Assembly: GCA_905480305.1 (NCBI GenBank)
Contig: CAJQPV010000039.1
Span: 1 to 7,117, forward strand
Direction of reading: 5' to 3'
DNA length: 7,117 bases
Origin: an uncultured Gammaproteobacteria bacterium
GTDB taxonomy: Bacteria > Pseudomonadota > Gammaproteobacteria > UBA9214
Shown: piece after piece, positions 1 through 6,682 of the stretch
Position numbering within the stretch: the first letter of the stretch is position 1
How the letters are laid out: the number at the start of each line of letters is the position of its first letter
Program-made: the position numbers and the translations under genes
The notes under the pieces: model-generated
What the model was told of the DNA's origin: nothing
Seen by the model: only the letters and a program-made list of their open reading frames with translations
Database searches by the model: none

Positions 1-1338
1 CCAAAATTCAACTTCCAGGAAGAACTGTTTTCCCTGATCCGTCCGGCGTTGAAAGAGATGAAGGACATGACCCGGCATGTCCGCCTGAAAACCGAACTGA
101 AGGATAAAATCGCCTACTATCAGGAAAAGCTGCCGATTGCCGAGCAAGCGGTTGCCCATATCACCGGGTTACTGGACGGAAACGAAGATCCATCCCTGGA
201 AGAATACCTGCAGAGGGTGCTGGATGACTGGCAGAAGCAGTTGATGTTTATACAAAGCGAATTGCAGACTGCGGAGCTAAAGCTGGAAAAGCTGGAGGCT
301 TCAGAAGCATCACTGGCTGATGCCTCGCAAAGTTATCTGAAGTCCTTCTTCCAGAAGCGCGGTCTGTATCTGGCACAGGCCGTACTGGTGGTGCTGGTGA
401 TCCTGCTGCTGTCGCGGCTGAGCTACCGGGCGATGGAGAAGTTTATCCCGGGCTACCGCAAGGAATACCGCAGTTTTCGTCTGCGTCTGCTTGATCTGAT
501 GCACCGGATTCTAACCACTATCCTGGTCATTATTGGGCCGATGGTGGTTTTTTATGTGGTGGAAGACTGGGTGCTTTTCAGTCTCGGTATTCTATTGTTG
601 CTGGGTATTGGCCTGACATTGAGGCAGGCATTGCCGCGTTACTGGCAGCAGATTCAGCTGTTTCTCAATATTGGCACCGTGCGTGAGGGAGAACGGATAT
701 TTCTTGATGGTTTGCCGTGGAAAGTAATGAGGATCAATGTCTTCAGCCAGCTGGAAAATCCAGCTGCCGAGATCAGCCAGCGGGTGCGCATCGATGACCT
801 GGTCGATCTGAAGTCCCGTCCGGTAAAGCAGGGTGATCCATGGTTTCCCTGCAAGCGGGGAGACTGGGTGCTGCTGGGCGATGGCACGCGCGGCAAGGTC
901 ACGGGTATATCCCAGGAGCTGGTACAGTTGATTCAGCGTGGTGGGGCGCATAAAACCTATCAAACCCCGGATTTCCTTGCCCAGTCACCGCTCAACCTGT
1001 CGACCAATTTCCGCATCAAGGAGACCATCGGGGTTAGCTACAACCTGCAACAGCAGAGCGTCACGACCATTCCAGATACGCTGAAAGCGCACATCGAAAA
1101 GTGTGCGGAAAAGGAGGGCTACGCCGGTCAGTTGATCAACTTGCGGGTTGAGTTTGAACAGGCCAGCACTTCCTCGCTGGATATTGTTGTTATCGCTGAT
1201 TTCGACGGTGCGCTGGCAGACCTTTATAATCGGTTAAGGCGTTCCATACAACGCTGGTGTGTGCAGGCCTGCTGTGAAAATGACTGGGAGATTCCGTTCA
1301 CGCAGCTAACCCTGAACCAGCCCAGGTCTACCGGCTGA
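1..1338 (+). CDS. MscS-family mechanosensitive ion channel, 3' part (start lies upstream of window)
   Basis: The reading frame is open from base 1, so the true start is probably outside the window; a TTG at 49 and ATGs at 58 and 67 are only internal candidates. 445 codons are visible. Counting from the TTG at 49, residues about 10-100 are charged and helical with likely coiled coil (rich in E, K, Q, L). Three hydrophobic segments follow: about 105-124, 152-172 and 173-196. Then comes a beta-rich part with 'VREGERIFLDG' (211-221) and 'RGDWVLLGDGTRGKVTGI' (270-287), and an alpha/beta C-terminal part ending in 'IPFTQLTL' (415-422), which matches the 'IPFPQ' ending of MscS. This order is that of MscS channels, which release solutes on hypo-osmotic shock in the inner membrane. 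The usual 'IPN' of the beta domain is replaced by 'YQTPDFL' (304-310), and the beta region is longer than normal. The family call is firm; gating role and ion preference are inferred. Confidence 0.85.
   Translation, partial: PKFNFQEELFSLIRPALKEMKDMTRHVRLKTELKDKIAYYQEKLPIAEQAVAHITGLLDGNEDPSLEEYLQRVLDDWQKQLMFIQSELQTAELKLEKLEASEASLADASQSYLKSFFQKRGLYLAQAVLVVLVILLLSRLSYRAMEKFIPGYRKEYRSFRLRLLDLMHRILTTILVIIGPMVVFYVVEDWVLFSLGILLLLGIGLTLRQALPRYWQQIQLFLNIGTVREGERIFLDGLPWKVMRINVFSQLENPAAEISQRVRIDDLVDLKSRPVKQGDPWFPCKRGDWVLLGDGTRGKVTGISQELVQLIQRGGAHKTYQTPDFLAQSPLNLSTNFRIKETIGVSYNLQQQSVTTIPDTLKAHIEKCAEKEGYAGQLINLRVEFEQASTSSLDIVVIADFDGALADLYNRLRRSIQRWCVQACCENDWEIPFTQLTLNQPRSTG
748..766. repeat. Short perfect inverted repeat inside the MscS-like gene
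   Basis: CAGCTGGA (748-755) and TCCAGCTG (759-766) are exact reverse complements around the 3-base loop AAA. It lies in the codons of the beta-rich part of the channel ('SQLENPAA'). Probably incidental to coding, but it would make a tight mRNA hairpin. Confidence 0.5.
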
Positions 1339-1390
1339 CACCGGCAGATATGCGGGTAGCCGGAGGCTCGATAATCAACAGGCCAAATAC

Positions 1391-2170
1391 ATGAACGGTT
1401 CTCTGCTGAACCACTGGAACCGGTGGTTTGCCGATCAGCATGATTCCTTCCGGCTTCAGGGTGTGCATACCGGAAATGACCTTGCATGGAGCGGGTTTTC
1501 CACGCACGCCATTTCCGGACAGTTGCTGAGTATCCCTGCCGACCCCGGCGGTGTCAGCGGTGATATTCACTGTCTTTCCCTGAGCCGTGATTGCGACCTG
1601 CTTACCTGCCTGTTACTTGACATCTCGGGCCACGGGCCAGCCATCGCGGCACTTTCAGAGTGTATTGAGACACCCCTGAAGAGCCTGCTGGATGACCATG
1701 ATAACCGCGGACTCCTGACGGCGCTGAACAAGCTGCTTGTCGATATGGAACTGGCCGGTCAGTTCGCAACGGCGGTTGCGGCCACCTTCGATACGGCTGA
1801 TTGCATGTGGCGCTATGCCTATGCCGGGCATCCGAACATGTTGCTGTGTGAAAATGGCAGCTGGTCCGAACTGTCCGCCGTCGGCGAGCATGGCATCCCT
1901 GCAGGGATCGTTGCGGATGCCATGTTCTATCAATATGAACACAGGCTAAATCCAGGTGACCGGCTACTGCTCTATACAGATGGCGCGACGGATATATGCC
2001 TGCCGACCGGTAAGCGGCTCGGTACGCAGGGACTGCTGGAGATGCTTGATTCGCTTGACCCTGGAGATCCTAAAAGCACCCTGGTCAGGCTGATGGACGC
2101 GCTGGTACAGCTGAATACCTCGGCGGTGTTCGTGGACGACCTTACCTTGCTGTTACTGGAAATGAAATAA
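1391..2170 (+). CDS. SpoIIE/RsbU-type PP2C serine/threonine phosphatase, stand-alone
   Basis: This 259-residue soluble protein is nearly all one SpoIIE-type PP2C domain. Visible motifs, in order: 'GGVSGDIHCL' (53-62), 'LLDISGHG' (75-82), 'FATAVAATFD' (125-134), 'YAGHPNMLL' (144-152), 'GIPAGI' (168-173), 'PGDRLLLYTDGATD' (188-201) and 'VDDLTLLLLE' (248-257). The metal-binding aspartates expected of the family (D58, D77, D197, D249/D250) are all present, so it should be an active Mn/Mg-dependent phosphatase. Family members usually dephosphorylate anti-sigma-factor antagonists (STAS proteins) or other phosphoserine proteins. Only about 40 residues precede the catalytic core, so there is no receiver, PAS, HAMP or membrane domain: its input must come from elsewhere. 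The ATG at 1391 has a weak 'CAGG' about 8 bases upstream. The Cache protein follows directly and is the obvious candidate partner. No kinase or STAS protein lies in the window. Confidence 0.9.
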   Translation: MNGSLLNHWNRWFADQHDSFRLQGVHTGNDLAWSGFSTHAISGQLLSIPADPGGVSGDIHCLSLSRDCDLLTCLLLDISGHGPAIAALSECIETPLKSLLDDHDNRGLLTALNKLLVDMELAGQFATAVAATFDTADCMWRYAYAGHPNMLLCENGSWSELSAVGEHGIPAGIVADAMFYQYEHRLNPGDRLLLYTDGATDICLPTGKRLGTQGLLEMLDSLDPGDPKSTLVRLMDALVQLNTSAVFVDDLTLLLLEMK

Positions 2171-2207
2171 ATGTTTGTGGTTTTCAGTTGATGGCTACAA
2201 TGCGGAC

Positions 2208-3197
2208 ATGATCACGTCTGCCCAGCAAAGTATTTTCCGGCAGCGCGATGCGTTGACTATTTTCCTGAAAGTGCCACTGGGGGAGCTGGCTTCGGTTTGC
2301 GGACAAGTGTGGTCCAGCATGGGATCCCTGGAAGATGCGTTACATGCTGGCCTGAAGGACCTGCCATACTGCGACCACATATATGCCATGGATCTCAACG
2401 GCATTCAGTTGACCGCCCGGATCAGTGCCGAGGGTGACGACAGACAAAACATTGGTCTCGACAGGTCAATGCGACCGTATATGAATACGGTCGTTCCCTT
2501 GTGTGATTTTATTCTTTCAGAAGCATATATCGGCGAGTATAAAAAACGTCCGAGTATTACGGCCGTACAAATAGTGAAATATGATGGCGTGCCCGTTGGT
2601 TTTCTAGGAGCACATTTTGATCTGCGCGAACTGCCATTGACTGCTCCCCTGTATGAAGAAACAAGAGACTGGCGACAGATGAAGGGAGATCCCTCTATCC
2701 GGGGAGGCCTTTTTCTTCAACAACGTTTTGAAAGTGTACTGGATCAACATATTGAAACAGTGATTGCTGTAATCGAGGAGCTGATTGTCGATCACGGTAT
2801 CTTTCACTGCGAGATTCATTTTTCCAGTAATCGCGCAACCATCTGGAGTCAGGCAGATCCGTTTCGCTACCATATTCTCACAATCGATGAGCTGATTGAC
2901 CCGGATGTTTGTCTGGCGTTTCAAAAGACCTCATATCCGGAGACAGCTGAAATATCTTCCACGCAAATACGACCGCTGCTGGAATCATTTCGTGATCTTC
3001 GGTTTGCAGATGAGACAGTTTATTTAAGACTGGCCACGCTTAATATTTACAATGGACTGGTCGGGTTGACCTTTTCATGCGACGGTTCTCACAGTATTTT
3101 TGCAGATGAGTTTCTGCAGAAAGGCCTTGCCTTCTGGATCGGAAGTGCTGCAGCTGGAACAACAACCGTCCCCGGGCGTCCTGGTTGCCACGTATAA
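2208..3197 (+). CDS. Soluble Cache/PDC-type sensor domain protein
   Basis: From the ATG at 2208 this is 329 residues; a TTG at 2175 in the same frame, 4 bases after the phosphatase stop, would add 11 residues. I prefer the ATG because the protein then begins with an amphipathic helical stretch, but neither start has a strong ribosome site. Counting from the TTG, residues about 65-155 look like a PDC/Cache sensor fold: 'YAMDLNGIQLTARIS' (70-84), 'GLDRSMRPYM' (94-103), 'EAYIGEYKKRPSITAVQIV' (116-134) and 'GVPVGFLGAHFDLREL' (138-153). Residues about 176-325 form a second conserved-looking region with 'CEIHFSSNRATIW', 'DPDVCLAF', 'LRFADETVYLR' and 'NGLVGLTFSCDGSH'. I see no signal peptide or membrane helix, so it is probably cytosolic, which is unusual since most Cache domains are extracytoplasmic. 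The ligand is unknown. Parts of the gene are AT-rich (38% GC in 2521-2580) compared with its neighbours. It may feed a signal to the upstream phosphatase; that is inference. Confidence 0.78.
   Translation: MITSAQQSIFRQRDALTIFLKVPLGELASVCGQVWSSMGSLEDALHAGLKDLPYCDHIYAMDLNGIQLTARISAEGDDRQNIGLDRSMRPYMNTVVPLCDFILSEAYIGEYKKRPSITAVQIVKYDGVPVGFLGAHFDLRELPLTAPLYEETRDWRQMKGDPSIRGGLFLQQRFESVLDQHIETVIAVIEELIVDHGIFHCEIHFSSNRATIWSQADPFRYHILTIDELIDPDVCLAFQKTSYPETAEISSTQIRPLLESFRDLRFADETVYLRLATLNIYNGLVGLTFSCDGSHSIFADEFLQKGLAFWIGSAAAGTTTVPGRPGCHV
2472..2493. repeat. Perfect 9-bp inverted repeat with 4-base loop inside the Cache gene
   Basis: The left arm CGACCGTAT (2472-2480) and right arm ATACGGTCG (2485-2493) are exact reverse complements around the loop ATGA. 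The repeat sits in the codons for the 'RPYMNTV' part of the Cache domain. It would form a stable hairpin in the mRNA or an operator-like dyad in DNA. It may be only a by-product of the coding sequence. Confidence 0.6.
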
Positions 3198-3210
3198 TTT
3201 GATTCTTCCG

Positions 3211-3232
3211 GAGTGGCAGTAGAGTGGCAGTA
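3211..3232. repeat. Exact 11-bp tandem duplication between convergent genes
   Basis: GAGTGGCAGTA occurs twice head-to-tail (3211-3221 and 3222-3232) just after the Cache gene stop. It lies in non-coding DNA between two convergent genes and looks like a slippage duplication or a short variable tandem repeat. No function is evident. Confidence 0.9.
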
Positions 3233-3236
3233 GCTG

Positions 3237-3281
3237 CAGGACTGTCGCGGAGACCGCAGCCGGAGCTCTGTTTTCGTCCTG
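3237..3281. terminator. Weak terminator-like inverted repeats at the convergent junction
   Basis: CAGGAC (3237-3242) and GTCCTG (3276-3281) are exact reverse complements and enclose a GC-rich stretch. Inside it, CGGAG (3248-3252) can pair with CTCTG (3266-3270), with one G-T pair, and is followed by TTTT (3271-3274) on the plus strand. This could end transcription of the plus-strand block, and the outer stem could serve the antiporter gene from the other side. Stems are short and the T-run is minimal, so the call is tentative. Confidence 0.3.
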
Positions 3282-4517
3282 TCAATGCTGGTTATTCTGA
3301 AGGTTGTTTCCCTCCGCTGACGATGTTACATCCATAATTTTGGCAGCCGGTGTTACGGCGAGGTGCGTGACGTGCAGTATCCGCCGCGCGCCCAGAATCC
3401 AGAACGGGCTCACGAGCAGTGACAGTGCAATCACCGCAATCGTATACTGGTAAGCGATCTCGGCAATAATGCCTGCTGTTAACCCAACCGCAGCCAGTAC
3501 AAAGGAAAACTCGCCGATCTGGCTGAGCATGGCCCCTGCATACAAACTTTCCCGCCAGCGATACCCCAGAAAACGCAGGATGATTCCATTCAGAAAGGTG
3601 TTGCTGACAAGTACGATAACGACCAGCAGTAACACTTGTATGGCATGCGAGAAGATGAATGAGATATCAACCAGCATTCCGACGGAAACAAAAAACAAGG
3701 CAACAAAAATAACCCTGAATGGCTCCAGGGAATGATGGACCCAGTGCGTCTCACGTGCAGCTGTTACCAGTATTCCGGCTGCAAAAGCACCCAGTGCGGT
3801 TGACAGATATGCCATGCCCGTTAACAGTGACAGCCCAAAGCAGATAAACAATGCTGCAAATACCTGCAGTTCCGGGTCGCTGCGCAAAAGATGTCCAAAC
3901 GGTAGATGAAACGAGTCTTTCGTAAGAGCCCATATCAGCACTGCAATTATTGCGACTGCTCCGCTGATTTGCAGGCCGAGTTCACTCCAGCCGGGCGTTT
4001 CACCACCAAGCAATCCTATAATGATCAACATAGGGATGATTATCAGGTCTTGCATCAGCAGAATACCAAGTACATCCTGACCTTCCCTGTAGTTGATTTC
4101 GCCGGAATCGCGCAGCAGTTTGACGATAACGGCCGTGCTGCTGAGACTTGTGACAAAACCCAGCAGTACAATTCGTTCCATCGGCCAGTTGAACCACAGG
4201 CCAATTGGTATAACCAGGGTAACGCTGAGGGCCACCTGTACAAGGGTTCCAATAACGGCCGTGCGCCATCCTGACAGGAGTTGCCGTGGAGCCACCTCCA
4301 TGCCGACAAAGAACAGCAGCAGGACAACACCAAAGCTGCCCAGCCGGGAGGCGAATTGTGCGTCTGTCAACAGGGCAAGGCCGAAGGGACCGATAGCGAC
4401 ACCGGCAAGCAAATAGCCAATCACCTGTGGTTGTCGAGCCAGTTGCAGTGACAGACCGATGAGCAGTATGACCGCAATAATTGTAACCAGGATTGGCAGT
4501 ACGGGGTCAATGTGCAT
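3282..4517 (-). CDS. CPA2-family monovalent cation:proton antiporter (KefB/KefC-like membrane domain only)
   Basis: The 411-residue product is almost wholly hydrophobic, with about 11-13 membrane helices up to residue ~375, in the inner membrane. CPA2 landmarks are 'VIGYLLAGVAIGPFGL' (32-47), 'LLLFFVGMEVAPRQL' (66-80), 'SSTAVIVKLL' (126-135), a 'QD' pair at 156-157 followed by IIIP, 'LGAFAAGIL' (242-250), 'LFFVSVGMLVD' (274-284) and 'QIGEFSFVLA' (333-342). The QD pair, rather than the DD of Na+/H+ antiporters, is the form found in Kef-like K+/H+ members, so K+ is a plausible substrate. Only about 35 residues follow the last helix: the TrkA-N (RCK/KTN) nucleotide-binding domain of KefB/KefC is absent. 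The ATG at 4517 has a weak AGG about 11 bases upstream. It lies downstream of the rim-like cluster on the same strand after 177 bases, so co-transcription is possible but not shown. Confidence 0.9.
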   Translation of the reverse strand: MHIDPVLPILVTIIAVILLIGLSLQLARQPQVIGYLLAGVAIGPFGLALLTDAQFASRLGSFGVVLLLFFVGMEVAPRQLLSGWRTAVIGTLVQVALSVTLVIPIGLWFNWPMERIVLLGFVTSLSSTAVIVKLLRDSGEINYREGQDVLGILLMQDLIIIPMLIIIGLLGGETPGWSELGLQISGAVAIIAVLIWALTKDSFHLPFGHLLRSDPELQVFAALFICFGLSLLTGMAYLSTALGAFAAGILVTAARETHWVHHSLEPFRVIFVALFFVSVGMLVDISFIFSHAIQVLLLVVIVLVSNTFLNGIILRFLGYRWRESLYAGAMLSQIGEFSFVLAAVGLTAGIIAEIAYQYTIAVIALSLLVSPFWILGARRILHVTHLAVTPAAKIMDVTSSAEGNNLQNNQH

Positions 4518-4694
4518 GTTATAACGTGCCTGCTAGGTTCGGTACAACCGGTTGCGAAGCAATATCGGTATGATCAGGGTGACGGCCGGTAGCAGTTTCA
4601 CACGGTGTTCAATGGACGCATGCATGTAGTGATTGTCTTCCGAACGGCTTCTTCCGAGGTGAAGCAGGGCAGGGTGGAAATGTAGAAGTTGCTG
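4518..4694. other. 177-base intergenic gap, possible promoter/regulatory region of the antiporter gene
   Basis: This is the largest gap in the window. It contains the tentative small frame described separately, a perfect 10-bp palindrome CAACCGGTTG (4545-4554) and the self-complementary CATGCATG (4619-4626). I see no convincing sigma-70 promoter and no hairpin with T-run that would end the upstream operon. The size and position would suit a separate promoter for the antiporter gene. Confidence 0.35.
4533..4625 (-). CDS. Tentative 30-residue peptide in the gap between amidohydrolase and antiporter genes
   Basis: An ATG at 4625 opens a 30-codon frame ending in TAG at 4533. The peptide has a hydrophobic middle ('LLPAVTLIIPILL') flanked by basic residues (HRVK and RNRLYR), so it could be a very small membrane peptide. 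A GGAAG lies about 11 bases upstream of the ATG, rather far for a ribosome site. The same frame is open right back to the stop codon of the amidohydrolase gene. I do not recognise it; it may be chance. Confidence 0.15.
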   Translation of the reverse strand: MHASIEHRVKLLPAVTLIIPILLRNRLYRT

Positions 4695-5750
4695 TTAAGC
4701 GATTGGCGGTTCATCCTGCTCCATGGCATCGAGCAGCTCCTCTGGAGCGTGTTCCGTCTGGAAAGCCTCGATCTGTCCGGCTACTTCCCTGATGTCCTCA
4801 AAGCGTGCAATGTGAAACAGTGCCTCACCTTCGTGGACCAGTGGAATTTCCGAGCAGCCGATGACAATTCCGATAACGCCAGAGGTAACTTCGTGTTCGC
4901 CGCCACCGAAAGGATCGTCAATCAACCCCAGGACTTCTCCGCGTTTAACCCGGTTGCCGAGTGAGCAGACTCTCCTGAACAAGCCACTGACCGGAGCCCG
5001 TACCCACATGCTGGAACGGGCCACCAGAGGCTCGGTCTTTTTCTTGCGATAGGATCGGCTGGCTGGCAGCATCTCCAGGCTTCGCATAACGCTGATGACA
5101 CCCATCACGCCGGCCCGAATAGCGACCTCGTTGAAACGCAGGGCTTCTCCGGCTTCGTACAACAGCATGGGGATACCTTGTTCAGCAGCCGCTTCACGCA
5201 GGGAGCCATCCCTGAGGTTGGCATTCAGTAATACCGGAACGCCGAATGCTTCTGCCAGCCGGGCTGTTTCGGGGTCGTCCAGATTGCCGCGAATCTGTGG
5301 CAAATTATTGCGGTGGATAGCACCGGTGTGCAGATCAATCCCGTGGGTACACTTTTGTACAATTTCAGTCATTAACAGGTGAGCCAGTCGCGCAGCCAGG
5401 GATCCCTTTACCGAACCGGGGAAAGACCGGTTCAGATCACGCCGGTCCGGCAGGTAGCGCGAATGATTAATCAGCCCGTAAACATTAACAATCGGCACAG
5501 CAACCAGGGTGCCACGCAGTCTCTTCAGTGCCGGCTGCTTCAAAAGACGCCGGACGATTTCGGCACCATTTAGTTCGTCGCCATGCAGCGCGGCGCTAAC
5601 AAACAGGCGTGGACCATCTTTCGCGCCGCGCACTACATGTACCGGCAGGGTCATAGGGGTATGGGTATACAGCGGCGGTAGCGGCAGTCCTACCATCCGC
5701 CGGCTGCGAGGAGGTATGATTTCCCCGCCGATAACAAAATCATCGCTCAT
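4695..5750 (-). CDS. Succinylglutamate desuccinylase/aspartoacylase-like zinc amidohydrolase (M14-type) with C-terminal barrel domain
   Basis: The 351-residue soluble protein belongs to the AstE/aspartoacylase branch of zinc carboxypeptidase folds, which cut amide bonds of N-acyl amino acids or related small amides. Visible motifs: 'AALHGDELNGAEIV' (53-66), with zinc ligands H56 and E59; 'RRDLNRSFPG' (103-112); 'GIDLHTGAIHRNN' (137-149), with the third zinc ligand H141; and 'LLYEAGEALRFNE' (196-208), carrying the likely catalytic glutamate (E199 or E202). Residues about 245-316 ('VRAPVSGLFRR', 'VKRGEVLGLIDDPFG', 'EGEALFHIA') look like the biotinyl/lipoyl-type barrel domain seen at the C-terminus of this family; I see no lysine in a lipoyl-attachment context. 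The tail is acidic. The gene starts 6 bases after rimK ends, with AAAGG 10 bases upstream of its ATG inside rimK, so it is co-transcribed. The substrate is unknown; a glutamyl peptide or glutamylated product is a reasonable guess from context. Confidence 0.88.
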   Translation of the reverse strand: MSDDFVIGGEIIPPRSRRMVGLPLPPLYTHTPMTLPVHVVRGAKDGPRLFVSAALHGDELNGAEIVRRLLKQPALKRLRGTLVAVPIVNVYGLINHSRYLPDRRDLNRSFPGSVKGSLAARLAHLLMTEIVQKCTHGIDLHTGAIHRNNLPQIRGNLDDPETARLAEAFGVPVLLNANLRDGSLREAAAEQGIPMLLYEAGEALRFNEVAIRAGVMGVISVMRSLEMLPASRSYRKKKTEPLVARSSMWVRAPVSGLFRRVCSLGNRVKRGEVLGLIDDPFGGGEHEVTSGVIGIVIGCSEIPLVHEGEALFHIARFEDIREVAGQIEAFQTEHAPEELLDAMEQDEPPIA

Positions 5751-5756
5751 TCATGC

Positions 5757-6677
5757 TCAACCTTTGCCGCGTGTATTTGAGCGGGAAGTCCGCTTGGCAA
5801 GTTCGGTGACGCGTTTTTCCAGGTACTCGAATATAATGGCAGCGACATCCTTGCCGCTGGCAGACTCAATGCCCTCCAGTCCGGGCGATGAGTTGACCTC
5901 CATTACTACCGGCCCATGGTTGGAACGCAACAGGTCAACACCACAAACTTCAAGCCCCATGATCTTTGCTGCGCGAACTGCAGTAGCACGTTCCTGGGGC
6001 GTGAGCCGTGCCAGGCTGGCGCTGCCGCCGCGGTGCAGGTTGGAACGAAACTCGCCTTCCGGACCCTGGCGCTGCATGGCCGCCACCACCTTGTCTCCCA
6101 CAACGAAGCAGCGCAGGTCTGAGCCGCCGGCTTCCTTGATAAACTCCTGGACCATAATGTTGGCTTTCAGACCCATGAAAGCCTGGATAACACTTTCCGC
6201 TGCCTTCTGCGTCTCTGCCAGCACCACGCCAATGCCCTGTGTACCTTCCAGTAACTTGATAACCACAGGCGAACCGCCGACCTGTTTAAGCAGGTCCTGA
6301 ATGTCATCCGGGTTATGTGCAAAGCCGGTAACCGGCATGCCGACGCCTTTTCTGGCCAGCAGCTGTGCCGAGCGCAACTTGTCACGAGAACGTGTAACGG
6401 CTACTGATTCATTCAGTGGAAACACATTCATCATCTCGAACTGGCGCAGCACGGCAGTGCCGTAAAAAGTGATAGAGGCGCCAATGCGTGGTATGACCGC
6501 ATCGAATCCCTCCAAAACATCGCCACGATAATGAATCGATGGTTTCAGGGATGTGATATTCATGTAGCAGCGTAGCGCATCGACAACCCTGACCTCGTGC
6601 CCGCGCTCCACGGCAGTCTCTACAAGTCGCCGGGTCGAATAGAGTTTTTTATTGCGGGAAAGTATGGCGATTTTCAT
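5757..6677 (-). CDS. rimK: RimK-type ATP-grasp alpha-L-glutamate ligase (ribosomal protein S6 modification protein)
   Basis: The 306-residue protein resembles E. coli RimK (300 residues) along its length. RimK uses ATP to add glutamate residues to the C-terminus of ribosomal protein S6 and can make poly-alpha-glutamate in vitro. The start '[18 protein letters not shown]' and the segment '[23 protein letters not shown]' (59-81, read here in part) mark the N-terminal domain. The ATP-grasp core shows '[19 protein letters not shown]' (138-156), with nucleotide-contacting K141 and a glycine-rich loop, '[20 protein letters not shown]' (175-194), '[11 protein letters not shown]' (211-221) and '[15 protein letters not shown]' (257-271), with metal ligands E260 and N262 and D248 before them. 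All expected catalytic residues look intact. The last residues ([12 protein letters not shown]) form a basic tail. It is the middle gene of a tight operon: 9 bases after the retropepsin-like gene, 6 before the amidohydrolase. Whether S6 or another substrate is used here cannot be seen. Confidence 0.96.
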   Translation of the reverse strand: MKIAILSRNKKLYSTRRLVETAVERGHEVRVVDALRCYMNITSLKPSIHYRGDVLEGFDAVIPRIGASITFYGTAVLRQFEMMNVFPLNESVAVTRSRDKLRSAQLLARKGVGMPVTGFAHNPDDIQDLLKQVGGSPVVIKLLEGTQGIGVVLAETQKAAESVIQAFMGLKANIMVQEFIKEAGGSDLRCFVVGDKVVAAMQRQGPEGEFRSNLHRGGSASLARLTPQERATAVRAAKIMGLEVCGVDLLRSNHGPVVMEVNSSPGLEGIESASGKDVAAIIFEYLEKRVTELAKRTSRSNTRGKG

Positions 6678-6682
6678 GGATA

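Noticed and set aside
1331..1363. CCGGCT/AGCCGG inverted repeat at the end of the channel gene as a terminator
   Set aside because: The stem is only 6 bp with a 21-base loop, overlaps the stop codon and has no T-run, so I do not call a terminator between the channel and phosphatase genes.
3198..3281. A broken RCK/TrkA-N domain after the antiporter gene
   Set aside because: Only 84 non-coding bases remain before the convergent gene, and no Rossmann-like GxGxxG coding is seen, so the antiporter looks naturally short rather than truncated by mutation.
4518..4549. Promoter-like TTGTAC ... TATAAC upstream of the antiporter on the minus strand
   Set aside because: The spacing of 18 is acceptable, but the -35 box matches only 3 of 6 and the -10 box directly abuts the ATG, so transcription would start inside the gene.
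5425..5447. GACCGG/CCGGTC inverted repeat inside the amidohydrolase gene
   Set aside because: It is a 6-bp stem in the codons of the conserved DLNRSFPG motif and is best explained by coding.
5509..6300. Long plus-strand open frame (263 codons) opposite rimK and the amidohydrolase gene
   Set aside because: It is antisense to two clearly recognised genes, its translation is rich in S, R, T and P with no recognisable motif, and long antisense frames are common opposite GC-rich genes.
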